Source: Altererythrobacter sp. B11 (GTDB lineage Bacteria > Pseudomonadota > Alphaproteobacteria > Sphingomonadales > Sphingomonadaceae). Taken from it: 64,000 nucleotides of DNA. Where the stretch lies: positions 1,143,501 through 1,207,500 of the forward strand of contig NZ_AP018498.1 of NCBI RefSeq assembly GCF_003569745.1, read 5' to 3'. Numbering within the stretch: position 1 is the first letter of the stretch; every line of letters starts with the position of its first letter. The notes beneath the pieces were generated by a model, which saw nothing but the letters and a program-made list of their open reading frames with translations, did no database searches and had not been told where the DNA came from. Below are positions 45,027 through 54,306 of this stretch, piece by piece. The position numbers were made by a program, and so were the translations under genes.

Positions 45027-46876
45027 GCCGGCTGCGCAGGGCCGCGCTGGTCGGCAATCCCAATTCGGGCAAGAGCGCGCTGTTCAATGCACTGACGGGC
45101 GCGCGGCAGAAGATCGCCAACTATCCCGGCGTGACCGTGGAGCGGAAGGCGGGCCGCATGTTCCTGCCTTCGGGCGAGCCGGTGGAGCTGGTCGATCTGC
45201 CCGGCTCCTATGCGCTCGACGCCACCAGTCCGGACGAGGAGGTGACGCGCAAGGTCGTGCTCGGGGAATTTCCCGGCGAGGCCGTGCCCGATGTGCTGGT
45301 GATCGTGCTCGATGCCGCGAACCTGGAACAGCATCTGGTCTTCGCGCAGGAGCTGCTCGAACTGGGCAAGCCGACCGTGGTGGCGCTCAACATGGTCGAC
45401 CTGGCCGAGCGTGACGGGCTGGTGATCGATCCCGCCGCGCTGGAGCAGGCACTGGGCGTGCCGGTGATCTCCACCGTCGCCGTGCGCCGGCGCGGGCTCG
45501 ACCAGCTGCGCGAGGCGGTGGCCGAGGCGGAAGCGCGGGCGGAGCGCGAGCCGCATCCCCATCGCCGGCCGCACATCACCCTGCCGGAACGGCGGCTGGC
45601 CGCGCGCAATATCGCCCAGGGCGCGATCCTTTCCGAAAGCGCGCAGCACCGCATCCACGCGCAGCTGGACCGGGTGCTGCTGCATCCCTGGCTGGGCCCG
45701 CCGATCCTGTTCGCCCTGCTGTTCATCATCTTCCAGGCCGTGTTCGCCTGGGCGACCCCCTTTGCCGACGCGCTGGACGCGGCCGTCGGCGGGCTGATCG
45801 ACCTTGCCAACGCCCACCTGCCCGGCGGCTTCCTGACCGATCTGCTGACCCAGGGCGTGCTGGCGGGCGTGGGAGCGGTGGTGGTGTTCCTGCCGCAGAT
45901 CGTGATCCTGTTCGCCTTCATCCTGCTGATGGAGCAATCGGGCTACATGGCCCGCGCCGCCTTCATCATGGACCGGCTGATGGCCTATGTCGGCCTATCC
46001 GGCCGCAGCTTCATCCCGCTCCTTTCCAGCTTCGCCTGCGCCATCCCCGGCATCATGGCCACCCGCGCCATCGCCGATCCGAAGGACCGGCTGACCACGA
46101 TCCTGATCGCCCCGCTGATGACCTGTTCGGCGCGGCTGCCGGTGTATGCCGTCATCATCAGCGCGGTGATCCCGAACCGGCTGGTGGCCGGCGCCGTGGG
46201 CCTGCAGGGGCTGGTGCTCTTCGCCCTGTATGTCGCCGGAATCGTCGGCGCGCTGGTGGCGGCGCTGGTGCTGCGGCGGACGGTGACGAAGGGCGCGGCC
46301 TCCGGCTTCATCATGGAAATGCCGCGATACCAGTGGCCGCCGCTGCGCGACCTGGCGATCGGCCTGTGGCAGCGCGCCTGGGTGTTCCTGCGCCGCGCCG
46401 GCACGATCATCTTCACCGTCACGGTGGTGCTGTGGCTGCTGCTGAGCTTCCCGCAGGCGAGGCCGGGGGAAGACCAGGTGGACGCCAGCTTCGCGGGCCA
46501 GATCGCCAATGGCCTCGCCCCCGTGGTCGCGCCGATCGGCTTCAACCGCGACATGGCGCTGAGCCTGATCCCGGCCATGGCCGCGCGCGAGGTGGCCGTG
46601 TCCTCCCTCGCCACCACCTATGCCGTGGCGGCGGAGGATGAGGATGCGCAGGCCATGGCGCTGGAACAGCAGCTTGCCCTGCGGTGGACGCTGCCCATGG
46701 GGCTGGCCTTCCTCGCCTGGTTCGTCTTCGCGCCGCAATGCCTCTCCACCATTGCGGTCGCCCGGCGCGAGACGAACGGGTGGAAATGGCCGCTGGTAAT
46801 GCTGGGCTATCTGTTCGCGCTGGCCTATATTTTCGCCGGGCTGACCTTCTGGATCGCCACCGGGCTGGGGCTGTAG
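45023..46876 (+). CDS. feoB: ferrous iron transport protein B
   Basis: A 617-residue Fe(II) permease. The N-terminal G domain has G1 LVGNPNSGKSALFNALTG, switch I NYPGVTVERKAG, G3 VDLPGSYALD and G4 NMVDLAE. The membrane half has two Gate motifs with the cysteine-bearing SSFACAIPGIMATRAI and MTCSARLPVYAVIISA. Length is short of E. coli FeoB (773) but usual for alphas, which lack part of the second loop. No feoC follows. Confidence 0.95.
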   Translation: MSRLRRAALVGNPNSGKSALFNALTGARQKIANYPGVTVERKAGRMFLPSGEPVELVDLPGSYALDATSPDEEVTRKVVLGEFPGEAVPDVLVIVLDAANLEQHLVFAQELLELGKPTVVALNMVDLAERDGLVIDPAALEQALGVPVISTVAVRRRGLDQLREAVAEAEARAEREPHPHRRPHITLPERRLAARNIAQGAILSESAQHRIHAQLDRVLLHPWLGPPILFALLFIIFQAVFAWATPFADALDAAVGGLIDLANAHLPGGFLTDLLTQGVLAGVGAVVVFLPQIVILFAFILLMEQSGYMARAAFIMDRLMAYVGLSGRSFIPLLSSFACAIPGIMATRAIADPKDRLTTILIAPLMTCSARLPVYAVIISAVIPNRLVAGAVGLQGLVLFALYVAGIVGALVAALVLRRTVTKGAASGFIMEMPRYQWPPLRDLAIGLWQRAWVFLRRAGTIIFTVTVVLWLLLSFPQARPGEDQVDASFAGQIANGLAPVVAPIGFNRDMALSLIPAMAAREVAVSSLATTYAVAAEDEDAQAMALEQQLALRWTLPMGLAFLAWFVFAPQCLSTIAVARRETNGWKWPLVMLGYLFALAYIFAGLTFWIATGLGL

Positions 46877-46964
46877 TGCCTAGTTGAAAACGCCCCCACG
46901 AGGGTAGCAGCCCGCCCGGCCATCCGATAAGCGGGGGCTCAACCCTAGAGAGGAAAGCGATTCC

Positions 46965-47510
46965 ATGGCGGGCAGCCTCAACAAAGTCATGCTCATCGGC
47001 AATCTGGGCGCCGATCCCGAAATCCGCAGCTTCCAGAACGGCGGCAAGGTGGCCAACCTGCGCATCGCCACCAGCGAGACGTGGAAGGATCGCAACACGG
47101 GGGAGCGGCAGGAACGCACCGAATGGCACACCGTGGCGATCTTCTCCGAAGGGCTCGTCGGCGTGGTGGAACGCTTCCTGCGCAAGGGCTCCAAGGTCTA
47201 TATCGAAGGCCAGCTGCAGACCCGCAAATGGCAGGATCAGAGCGGGAATGACCGCTACTCCACCGAAGTCGTGCTCCGCGGCATGAACGGCACGCTCACC
47301 ATGCTCGACGGAGCCCAGGGCGGCGGCGGCGGTGGTGGTGGTGGCCAGCGCAGCGGCGGTTCCGGCGGCGGCTGGAATCAGGGCGGCGGCAACGAGTCGG
47401 GCGGTTCCTGGGGCCAGACCGGCGGCGGCGCGGCCGGCGGCGCGGGCGCGCGGGGCGGCTCCGGCGGCGGCTCCAATTACGACGATCTGGACGACGACAT
47501 CCCGTTCTGA
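46965..47510 (+). CDS. ssb: single-stranded DNA-binding protein
   Basis: A 181-residue SSB. The OB fold starts [20 protein letters not shown], with [20 protein letters not shown] and [17 protein letters not shown] glycine-rich linker (about 115-165) leads to the acidic tip DDLDDDIPF, which binds partner enzymes. Confidence 0.96.
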   Translation: MAGSLNKVMLIGNLGADPEIRSFQNGGKVANLRIATSETWKDRNTGERQERTEWHTVAIFSEGLVGVVERFLRKGSKVYIEGQLQTRKWQDQSGNDRYSTEVVLRGMNGTLTMLDGAQGGGGGGGGGQRSGGSGGGWNQGGGNESGGSWGQTGGGAAGGAGARGGSGGGSNYDDLDDDIPF

Positions 47511-47605
47511 GCGGCAACGGTTCGTCGCAGCTGGAGAACGCTTGGAACGCCGTGGAACAGGGTTAAAGGACGGAAAACCGGGCTTTCTAACACGGCGCCG
47601 AAAAC

Positions 47606-47634
47606 GCGGGCCGGCAGCATGGCTGCAGGCCCGC
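47606..47634 (-). terminator. strong hairpin between ssb and the SDR gene
   Basis: GCGGGCC and GGCCCGC flank a second stem GCAGC/GCTGC over a three-base loop. On the minus strand it is followed by GTTTT, suiting termination of the SDR gene, whose stop lies about 110 bases before. A-runs flank both sides, so it may work for both genes. Confidence 0.45.
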
Positions 47635-47745
47635 AAAACGGCCGCAGGCGCGAACGGCAAATCAGCATCAAGGCAAAGGCGGGCAGGGGCAGGCATCTGC
47701 CCGCACCCTGCCGCCCTGCACCCGCTGTAGGGAAGGTTCGGCGCG

Positions 47746-48483
47746 TCAGACCTGCGCCAGCCCCCCATCCACGAACACTTCGCCGCCGGTCATGAAGCTG
47801 GCATCGGCGGAAGCGAGGAAGGCCGCGGCCGCGGCCACTTCCGCCGGATCGCCCAGCCGGCCGATCGGCGTGCCCGCGCCCAGCGCCTCGAACGCCTCCT
47901 TGCCCACCACGTCCAGCGCAAGGTCGGTCAGCGTCGGCCCGGGGGAGAGCACATTCACGCGGATGCCGCTGCCCTTCAGATCCAGCGCCCAGCTGCGCGC
48001 CAGATTGCGCACCGCCGCCTTGCTGGCGCTGTAGATGCTGAAGGCAGGCGTGCCCATTTCCCCGGTGGTGGAGCCGGTGAGGACGATGGAGCCGCCTTCG
48101 CCCATCAGCGGCAGCGCCTTCTGCACGGTGAAGATCAGGCCCTTCACATTCACATCGAAGGTGCGGTCATAATGTTCGGGCGTGATCTCCCCCAGCGGGA
48201 CGATCTCCCCCGTGCCGGCATTGGCCACCACCACGTCCAGCGTGCCGCGCCGCGCCTTCACCTCGGCATAGAGCCGGTCCAGATCGCCCGCCTCCGTCAC
48301 CGATCCGGGCACTGCCACGGCCCGCTCCGCACCCAGTTCAGCCACCGCCGCCTCCAGCGCCTCCGGCCGCCGCCCGAACAGGAAGACGAATGCGCCTTCC
48401 CCTACGAAACGCCGCGCGGCGGCGAGCCCGATGCCGCTGCCGCCGCCCGTGATCACCGCCGTCTTGCCATCCAGTCTGTTCAT
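47746..48483 (-). CDS. short-chain dehydrogenase/reductase, HxlR-linked
   Basis: A 245-residue classical SDR. NAD(P) motif TAVITGGGSGIGLAAARRF, NAG motif VVVANAGTGEI, catalytic triad S/Y/K in VLTGSTTGEM and YSASKAAVRNLARSWALDL, and PGPTLTDLA. Specificity is unknown. Divergent HxlR gene suggests redox- or aldehyde-responsive control. Confidence 0.9.
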   Translation of the reverse strand: MNRLDGKTAVITGGGSGIGLAAARRFVGEGAFVFLFGRRPEALEAAVAELGAERAVAVPGSVTEAGDLDRLYAEVKARRGTLDVVVANAGTGEIVPLGEITPEHYDRTFDVNVKGLIFTVQKALPLMGEGGSIVLTGSTTGEMGTPAFSIYSASKAAVRNLARSWALDLKGSGIRVNVLSPGPTLTDLALDVVGKEAFEALGAGTPIGRLGDPAEVAAAAAFLASADASFMTGGEVFVDGGLAQV

Positions 48484-48527
48484 ATCGTGTCTCCTGCTTT
48501 GAGGTGGCACGAAGCTGGTTGGGCACC

Positions 48528-48557
48528 TACCTATGGACAAGTATGCACCTTTAGGTA
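48528..48557. promoter_or_regulatory. inverted repeat in the SDR-hxlR divergent promoter
   Basis: TACCTA (48528-48533) and TAGGTA (48552-48557) form a dyad with an 18-base spacer between the divergent starts. It is a plausible site for the adjacent HxlR protein and supports the later start at 48569. Confidence 0.45.
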
Positions 48558-48568
48558 AGTATCGAAAT

Positions 48569-48934
48569 ATGTCCGAAGACCGATCCTGCATCCCCGGCTT
48601 CAGCTGCGGGCTGGACGCCACGCTCAAGGTGATCGCCGGCAAGTGGAAGCCGCTGATCATCTATTTCCTGCTGGAAGGGCCCAAGCGCTATGGCGAGCTG
48701 CAGCGCGCCGTGCGCGGGGTGAGCCACAAGGTGCTGATCCAGCAGCTCAAGGAGCTGGAGGGGGACGGCATCGTGATCCGCACCGATTACAAGGAAGTGC
48801 CGCCCCGCGTGGACTACACCCTCACCCCGCTCGGCCGCACGCTGGCCGACGCGCTGGTGCCGCTATCGACCTGGGGCGCGGAGAATATGGAAGCCGTGGC
48901 GCGGGTGTTCGCGGAGCGCGATGGTTGGCGGTGA
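48569..48934 (+). CDS. HxlR-family transcriptional regulator
   Basis: A 121-residue winged-helix protein: CGLDATLKVIAGKWKPLIIY, then LEGPKRYGELQRAVRGVSHK and VLIQQLKELEGDGIVIRTDY, ending with the HxlR PPRVDYTLTPLGRTLADAL. A single cysteine pair near the N-terminus (SCIPGFSC) could sense thiol stress. Divergent from the SDR it likely controls. Start at 48533 also possible, but it would place the operator inside the gene. Confidence 0.87.
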   Translation: MSEDRSCIPGFSCGLDATLKVIAGKWKPLIIYFLLEGPKRYGELQRAVRGVSHKVLIQQLKELEGDGIVIRTDYKEVPPRVDYTLTPLGRTLADALVPLSTWGAENMEAVARVFAERDGWR

Positions 48935-48980
48935 GGGGGTGCCGGTGAAGCTGAAGGGAGAAAGGGAGAAGACGACTGAG

Positions 48981-49256
48981 ATGAAGAATTTTCGCCGACC
49001 AATTGTTCCTTCGCGATCAATCGAAATTCTCTGCTTCGGAGTAAGCGTAGTCGCGGTGGGGGCAATATTGCTGTACGCGGTGTGGGCCGCTTCAAGAGGC
49101 TTAATCGAGTGGAGCGCCGTGCCGCTTGTTGGAGTAATGATGAGCATGGGTGCTGCGCCGCTTTTGGTGATGGGCTATGTCTGGCGACGTCGGCGGCAGA
49201 AACGGGCTGCTGAACTACGTGAATATGAGCGCGTGCTCGCGGCGTTACCCGAGTAG
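48981..49256 (+). CDS. small two-span membrane protein, unknown
   Basis: A 91-residue protein with two membrane spans (IEILCFGVSVVAVGAILLYA and VPLVGVMMSMGAAPLLVMGY) ended by a basic RRRRQKRAAELREY tail. No family recognised. An in-frame start at 48921 would overlap hxlR; 48981 was chosen because of the purine-rich AGGGAGAAG upstream. Composition is less GC-rich than the neighbours. The 49257-49446 gap after it is empty. Confidence 0.55.
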   Translation: MKNFRRPIVPSRSIEILCFGVSVVAVGAILLYAVWAASRGLIEWSAVPLVGVMMSMGAAPLLVMGYVWRRRRQKRAAELREYERVLAALPE

Positions 49257-49446
49257 TGCCGGTGCTTATATGAAGATCGCTTTGCTTGGTTAACTCAGCG
49301 AGGCGACTCAAAACGTCGAACTTATAGGCAGTATCTCATGCCATCGGCGGACACATCCTCCTCCAGTAGCGGCGACCATCCGCTTCACTCAAGGGCGTTC
49401 AGCGGCGGCTTGGCGGTCGCGATCAATTCGGGCAGTGGCTCCGCTC

Positions 49447-50226
49447 TCACACCGTCGGCACGGTCCCCCCGTCGATCACATATTCCGCGCCCGTGATCGC
49501 GGCGGCGCGGTCGGAGGCGAGGAAGGCCAGCAGGCTGGCGACCTCTTCGGGCTTTGACGGCCGGCCGAGGGGAATGCCGCCCAGCGAGTCCATGATCATC
49601 CGCTTGCCCTGCTCAACGCCGACGCCGTGCTCCGCCGCGAGGCGTTCGGCCAGTTGCACGGAGGCTTCCGTTTCGATCCAGCCCGGCGAGACGCGCATCA
49701 CGCGCACGCCCCTGGGCGCGACCTGCTTCGACAGGGCCTTGCTGTAGGTGGACAGGGCCGCCTTGGCCGCGGCGTAGGCGGTCGTCGCCTCCGGCAGGGG
49801 CAGTTCCCGCTGGATCGAGGTGACATGGATCACCACGCCCGATCCGCGCGCCTCCATTTCGGGCAGCAGCGCGCGGTCGAGCCGGACGGCGGGCATGAGG
49901 TTGAGATCCAGCTCCCTCTGCCACGCCGCATCGTCGAGCGCGGCATAGCCGCCGGCCGGTGAGGACGAGCCGCCGAGCATGTGAACCACGATGTCCACCC
50001 CGCCGAGCCGCTGGCGCACGGCGGCGGCCACGGCGGCGCAGCCCTCCGCCCGGGTGAGGTCGGCGGCCACGAAATGCGCCTCCGGCATCTCCGGCGGCGG
50101 GGTGCGGGCGGTGGTCAGCACGCGCGCGCCCAGTTCCGCGAACAGCGCCACGGTGGCGCGCCCCGCGCCGCGCGTGCCGGAGGTGACGAGGGCGCGCTTG
50201 CCCTCCAGCGTCAGGAACGGCGTCAC
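49447..50226 (-). CDS. short-chain dehydrogenase/reductase paired with SnoaL-like protein
   Basis: A 259-residue SDR. The glycine motif is altered to [20 protein letters not shown] (GxxxGAG form kept), with [14 protein letters not shown], an active-site [20 protein letters not shown] where the tyrosine and lysine are YAAAK, and [12 protein letters not shown] start overlaps the SnoaL-like stop in GTGA. Regulated presumably by the divergent LysR. Substrate unknown. Confidence 0.85.
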   Translation of the reverse strand: MTPFLTLEGKRALVTSGTRGAGRATVALFAELGARVLTTARTPPPEMPEAHFVAADLTRAEGCAAVAAAVRQRLGGVDIVVHMLGGSSSPAGGYAALDDAAWQRELDLNLMPAVRLDRALLPEMEARGSGVVIHVTSIQRELPLPEATTAYAAAKAALSTYSKALSKQVAPRGVRVMRVSPGWIETEASVQLAERLAAEHGVGVEQGKRMIMDSLGGIPLGRPSKPEEVASLLAFLASDRAAAITGAEYVIDGGTVPTV

Positions 50227-50552
50227 GGTACGATCTCCAGCTCGGCAATCGCATCTCCGCGCAGCACGAACAGATAGCGCAGGTCCACCGGGCTGCCGGG
50301 GAAATTGCCGGTGAGATGGCTGGTGACGATCGTCCGCCCGCCGTCCTCCACCAGCGAAAAGGGCTCCACCGTGTAGCTGTATTGGGTGGAGGCATTGGCC
50401 ATCCATTGCCGGATCGCCTCGCGGCCGGTGTAGCTGTTGCCTTCATCGATCACGCGGGCATCCTGCGTGAAGCATTGGGCAATCGCCTGCGCGTCGGCCT
50501 TCCTGTCGGCGGCGAAATAGGCGGCGATCGCCTGGGGTAGTTCGATGGTCAC
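50223..50552 (-). CDS. SnoaL/NTF2-like small protein
   Basis: A 109-residue protein of the NTF2-like fold: [20 protein letters not shown], then [13 protein letters not shown] and a strand [20 protein letters not shown]. These act as isomerases, cyclases or have binding roles. The GTG start at 50552 has AAGGAG eight bases upstream. Coupled to the SDR. Confidence 0.78.
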   Translation of the reverse strand: MTIELPQAIAAYFAADRKADAQAIAQCFTQDARVIDEGNSYTGREAIRQWMANASTQYSYTVEPFSLVEDGGRTIVTSHLTGNFPGSPVDLRYLFVLRGDAIAELEIVP

Positions 50553-50603
50553 GGGCTTTCTCCTTCTGCACTTGATGCGGGGAGATTTAGGCCTTTGACC
50601 CTG

Positions 50604-50618
50604 TTCCGATAATCGGGA
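50604..50618. promoter_or_regulatory. dyad in the SnoaL-lysR divergent promoter
   Basis: TTCCGATAATCGGGA contains the perfect CCGAT-A-ATCGG dyad, 35 bases before lysR and 52 before the SnoaL-like start. A likely LysR-type site for the adjacent regulator. Confidence 0.45.
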
Positions 50619-50652
50619 TAAAGCGAGACGAAGTATTGTAGGATACAGGATA

Positions 50653-51558
50653 ATGGGTGGCCACAGCCTCTCCGATCTGGATGCCGTGCTGGCGATCGGC
50701 CGGCGGGGCTCGTTCCGCGCCGCGGCGCTCGATCTGGGCCTGTCCACCAGTGCGCTCAGCAATGCGATCGCCAAGCTGGAGGGGCAGCTGGGCGTGCGCC
50801 TGTTCAACCGCACGACCCGCAGCGTCTCCCTGACGGAGGCCGGGCGCCGGTTCGTCGATCAGGTCAGCCCGGCGCTGCGGGACATCCATCAGGCGCTGGA
50901 CGCCGTGCGCGCGGAGCAGGAGACGCCGTCCGGCACCTTGCGCATCAACACCTTCGCGGCGGCGGGGCGCGAGATCCTGGGGCCATTGGTGCTGGAGTTC
51001 CTGCGGCGCTTCCCCGGGGTGCGCATCGATCTCGTCACCGAAGGGAGGCTGGTCGATATTGTGACGGACGGCTTCGACTTCGGCGTGCGGAGCCAGGCTC
51101 TCGTGCCCACGGACATGATTGCCATCCCGCTGGGCGCGCCCCGACGCAACGCCGTCGTTGCCGCGCCCGCCTATCTCGACACTCGCAGCCGCCCCCGCGT
51201 GCCCGCCGACCTGCTGCACCATGCCTGTGTCCGCACGCGCCTGCCCAACGGCGCCTTGCTGCGCTGGCAGTTCGAAGCGGAAGGGCAGCCGCTGCAGATC
51301 GACGTCCACGGCCCGATCACGCTGGACGAGGCCAGCCTGGCGCGCATGGCCGTGCATGCGGGGGTGGGCATCGGCTATTTCATGGAATCCGACGTGCGCG
51401 AGGATATTGCGGCAGGGCGGCTGGTCCGGCTGCTGGAGGATTGGACGCCGCCGCTCTCGCCGCTGTGCCTCTATTACCCCAGCCGCCGCAACCCGCCTGC
51501 CGCGTTCCGGGTGTTCGTGGATCTCGCGCGGGAACTCGCCCGCGCCTCGCGCCGGTAA
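50653..51558 (+). CDS. LysR-type regulator of the SnoaL-SDR pair
   Basis: A 301-residue LysR protein with a clear [43 protein letters not shown] and [17 protein letters not shown]. The ligand domain has [20 protein letters not shown] and [19 protein letters not shown]. Divergent from SnoaL-SDR with a dyad between them; effector unknown. It converges with the Rieske gene. Confidence 0.9.
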   Translation: MGGHSLSDLDAVLAIGRRGSFRAAALDLGLSTSALSNAIAKLEGQLGVRLFNRTTRSVSLTEAGRRFVDQVSPALRDIHQALDAVRAEQETPSGTLRINTFAAAGREILGPLVLEFLRRFPGVRIDLVTEGRLVDIVTDGFDFGVRSQALVPTDMIAIPLGAPRRNAVVAAPAYLDTRSRPRVPADLLHHACVRTRLPNGALLRWQFEAEGQPLQIDVHGPITLDEASLARMAVHAGVGIGYFMESDVREDIAAGRLVRLLEDWTPPLSPLCLYYPSRRNPPAAFRVFVDLARELARASRR

Positions 51559-51570
51559 GCGTGGGAGGCG

Positions 51571-52620
51571 CTACGCCGCCTCGCTCTGCTCCCGCTGTTC
51601 CTCGCGCGCGAGCTTTTCCACCAGCCGGTTGAACAGCGTCACGCCGCGGTCGTGGGCGGTGGGCATCACCTGCGGATTGGGCGTGTCGTCGATCACGCGC
51701 TGCTGCGCCTCGATCATGGTCTTGTCCTCGGCAAAGGCCTTGGCGGCGATGCCCATCAGCAGGTCGCGCTGCGCTTCGTCGCCATGGTTACGATGCGGGC
51801 CCCAGGAGAAGAAGTAGCGGGCGGTCTTCCCCTCCATCGGCGTCACCGCCTGGCTGGTGAAGGTCACGCCGCTCACTGCCTTGCTGTAGTCCGGCTGGCC
51901 GTAGTCGCAGGCCTTCGCCGTGCCGAGCGGGAACACGCCGCCGGTCATCAGCAGGATGCCGGGGATCACGAAGTCATAGCTCATGAAGCTGTCCATCGGC
52001 ACCTCGCTCCTGCGGGAGGAGGAGCCCATAGAGTTTTCCGTCCAGCGTTCGTAGCGGATGCCGCGCTCGATCGGGGTGATGCGGCCGGGCGTGGCGGCGA
52101 ATTGCGGGCCGGCGCCGAAGCTTTCCGCGTGGACGAAGGTGAGATGGCTGAAATCGAGCAGATTGTCGTTGATCAGCCGCGCTTCGGCCGCATAGTCCAG
52201 CTGCCCGTGGCCGAGAATGTAGTCGGGATGGTCGAGGCCCACGGCGGCGGGGATCAGCCCCTGGTCCGCCAGCGCGGGGTCGCCCATCCACACCCACAGC
52301 CAGCTGTGGCGGTCCGCCACCGGATAGCGGCGCACTTGCGCGCGGGCGGGGATCAGCTCCTGCCCCGGGATTTCCGCCACCTTGCCATCGGGATCGAACA
52401 GCAGGCCGTGATACATGCAGCGCAGCCGCTCCCCTTCGCAGCGGCCGAGCGACAGCGGGGCGAGCCGGTGGACGCAGCGATCCTCCAGCGCGTGCAGATT
52501 GCCGGCCGCGGTGCGCCAGATCACGATCCGCTCGCCCAGAACGGTGATCGCAAAGGGCTTCTCCGCCGCCAGATCCTGCGACCAGCCGGCGACATACCAG
52601 GCATTGCGAACATAGCTCAT
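51571..52620 (-). CDS. Rieske non-haem iron oxygenase, VanA-like
   Basis: A 349-residue oxygenase component. The Rieske centre is DRCVHRLAPLSLGRCEGERL followed by RCMYHGLLFDPDGK; the iron-site region is NDNLLDFSHLTFVHAESFG with two histidines and nearby acid. It groups with vanillate O-demethylase and related ring-demethylating oxygenases. No reductase or ferredoxin gene is adjacent, so an electron partner must come from elsewhere. ATG 52620 has GGGAAGG upstream. Divergent from a TetR gene. Confidence 0.9.
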   Translation of the reverse strand: MSYVRNAWYVAGWSQDLAAEKPFAITVLGERIVIWRTAAGNLHALEDRCVHRLAPLSLGRCEGERLRCMYHGLLFDPDGKVAEIPGQELIPARAQVRRYPVADRHSWLWVWMGDPALADQGLIPAAVGLDHPDYILGHGQLDYAAEARLINDNLLDFSHLTFVHAESFGAGPQFAATPGRITPIERGIRYERWTENSMGSSSRRSEVPMDSFMSYDFVIPGILLMTGGVFPLGTAKACDYGQPDYSKAVSGVTFTSQAVTPMEGKTARYFFSWGPHRNHGDEAQRDLLMGIAAKAFAEDKTMIEAQQRVIDDTPNPQVMPTAHDRGVTLFNRLVEKLAREEQREQSEAA

Positions 52621-52662
52621 CACGGGCACCTTCCCAGTTCTCTCTCCTGCCGTGCAGGGTGA

Positions 52663-52677
52663 CTTAACAGTGTTAAG
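52663..52677. promoter_or_regulatory. TetR operator between Rieske and tetR genes
   Basis: CTTAAC-AGT-GTTAAG is a perfect dyad in the 73-base divergent gap, extended outward by TGA and TCA. It is placed to control both promoters and lies just before the tetR ribosome site. Confidence 0.7.
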
Positions 52678-52693
52678 GAGTCAATCGAAGGAT

Positions 52694-53260
52694 ATGGCCA
52701 GCCGTGCCGCCCCTGCGCTGGATGTCGATCGCCTAGTCGCCGCGGCTTTCGCGCTGCTCGACGAGGACGGGCTGGATGCGCTCAGCATGCGGCGGCTCGC
52801 CGCGCGGCTGGGGGTGCAGGCGCCGGCGATCTACTGGCACGTGGCGGACAAGGCGGCGCTGCTGGGGATGATGGCGGGACGTATCTATGCCGATGCCTAT
52901 GGCGCGGTGGAGCGGGCGGAGGACTGGCGCGACTGGCTGCGCCAGTTCGGCCGTGCGCTGCGCCGCAGCTATGCCGCGCAGCGCGACGGGGCGCGGCTCT
53001 GCGCAATGGCGCGGCCCGCGGCGGAGGCCGATCCGCTGCGGCAGGCCGCACGCATCGCCGCGCCGCTGGAAGCGCTGGGGCTGGAGCGGGGGCAGGCGCT
53101 GTCCATGCAGGCCGCGGTCATTTCCTTCACGCTCGGTTGGGCGGCGTTCGAAGCCAATGGGCCGATGCACAGCTTCCTCGACCAGATGCTGGATTTCGAA
53201 GGCAGCTTCGAGCCGGGGCTGGACGCACTGGTGCGCGGCTTCGCGGCGGACGAGGGCTAG
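52694..53260 (+). CDS. TetR-family regulator
   Basis: A 188-residue repressor: LDVDRLVAAAFALLDEDGLD, then ALSMRRLAARLGVQAPAIYW and HVADKAALLGMMAG form the HTH and join, as in TetR proper. C-terminal ligand domain (TetR_C-like) from about 75. Divergent from the Rieske oxygenase with a strong dyad between. The ligand may be an aromatic substrate or product. Confidence 0.87.
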   Translation: MASRAAPALDVDRLVAAAFALLDEDGLDALSMRRLAARLGVQAPAIYWHVADKAALLGMMAGRIYADAYGAVERAEDWRDWLRQFGRALRRSYAAQRDGARLCAMARPAAEADPLRQAARIAAPLEALGLERGQALSMQAAVISFTLGWAAFEANGPMHSFLDQMLDFEGSFEPGLDALVRGFAADEG

Positions 53261-53374
53261 GTCGTGAACTCATAAACGACCGCTTTCGGCGCAAGGTCTA
53301 AACGGCCGAGATGGGGTGGAAAGCGGTCTGGCAGCTTACGAAGGCTTAACTGCGGTTCACGCAACTTTCATTGG

Positions 53375-54193
53375 TCATTGCACGATGGGAACGGCATCCT
53401 CCATCAGCCAAAAAGTTGTGGTCTCCTCCGAGCACCAAAACCCTTCGAAGCTTTCCCCTATTTGAATATCCCGCATACGCTCCTGGGTGCCGAACACCGC
53501 CGTGTAAAAGCTGTCCCAGTGCACCCAAGCGAGCAATGATCGATCAGGCGCGATGAGCCGCCTCGCGCCCCATTTCGGCAAATCGTCCCTTGTCTCCCAA
53601 GAGGAACAGTCGCCTAGAGTGGTCAGCGATACTACGACCTCATCTTCGCCAAATTCATCGCCCACAATGACCTCCGACAGACCGGCGCGTTGGAACAGGG
53701 AGACGAGATCGGCCTCCATTGTCGGCTGAAAATTGCCTTCGGTCGGCAGGAAAATTCGTTCTTGGCGGCAATAGGTGATTAGCCTCTCCACGGCTGCCCG
53801 ATCTTCAAGGTCGCGTCGAAGCCCCAAGATGTTGGTCCTCAAAGCACGGTCGAGAGCGCGATGATCGGGTAGGTTTAGTTGCTGGCAGATCGTTTGCCAT
53901 CGGATTCGACTAGCAAATCGCTTTGTGATGTCGGCGAGAGAGCCGTGGGGAATTTCCTTTCCGACACGACGTTCGGCTTTGAGCACATCCATCCACTCGA
54001 GCAAATTCACGTCATCGGGGCGGTCCGATGCGGACACGACCAACGTTCCGTAATCGCACGTGGCCGGATCAAGGCCGTCGACGGTGAAAAACGGATGCAA
54101 GGCCACGAAGCCGTGGCTGAACGCACCGCGATACCAAGGCAGCATTGCGGCGTCGTCCGGCGGTGCGAGCTTGCTGCGGTCGAAATTGTCCAT
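53375..54193 (-). CDS. unrecognised cytoplasmic protein, lower-GC gene
   Basis: A 272-residue protein without signal peptide or membrane spans. Notable segments are GFVALHPFFTVDGLDPATCD near residue 30, RQERIFLPTEGNFQPTMEAD, and LLAWVHWDSFYTAVFGTQER. The frequent tryptophans and acidic end suggest a compact immunity- or DUF-type protein, but I cannot name the family. Codon use is more A/T-rich than its neighbours, indicating possible transfer. Nothing of note lies in the short gaps around it. Confidence 0.65.
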   Translation of the reverse strand: MDNFDRSKLAPPDDAAMLPWYRGAFSHGFVALHPFFTVDGLDPATCDYGTLVVSASDRPDDVNLLEWMDVLKAERRVGKEIPHGSLADITKRFASRIRWQTICQQLNLPDHRALDRALRTNILGLRRDLEDRAAVERLITYCRQERIFLPTEGNFQPTMEADLVSLFQRAGLSEVIVGDEFGEDEVVVSLTTLGDCSSWETRDDLPKWGARRLIAPDRSLLAWVHWDSFYTAVFGTQERMRDIQIGESFEGFWCSEETTTFWLMEDAVPIVQ

Positions 54194-54306
54194 GGCGCTC
54201 AATTACACAGATAGCGGGATCTGTCTGCTTTGCGCTCTTTCAACCTGCCACCACAATGACCGCAATGTTGTCGGAAGACGATAGGCCGCTTTTATGAGTC
54301 TACGGC

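Noticed and set aside
47296..47490. GGC/GGT repeats as a tandem repeat or CRISPR-like array
   Set aside because: They encode the glycine-rich linker of SSB and are low-complexity coding sequence. No CRISPR array was found anywhere in the window.
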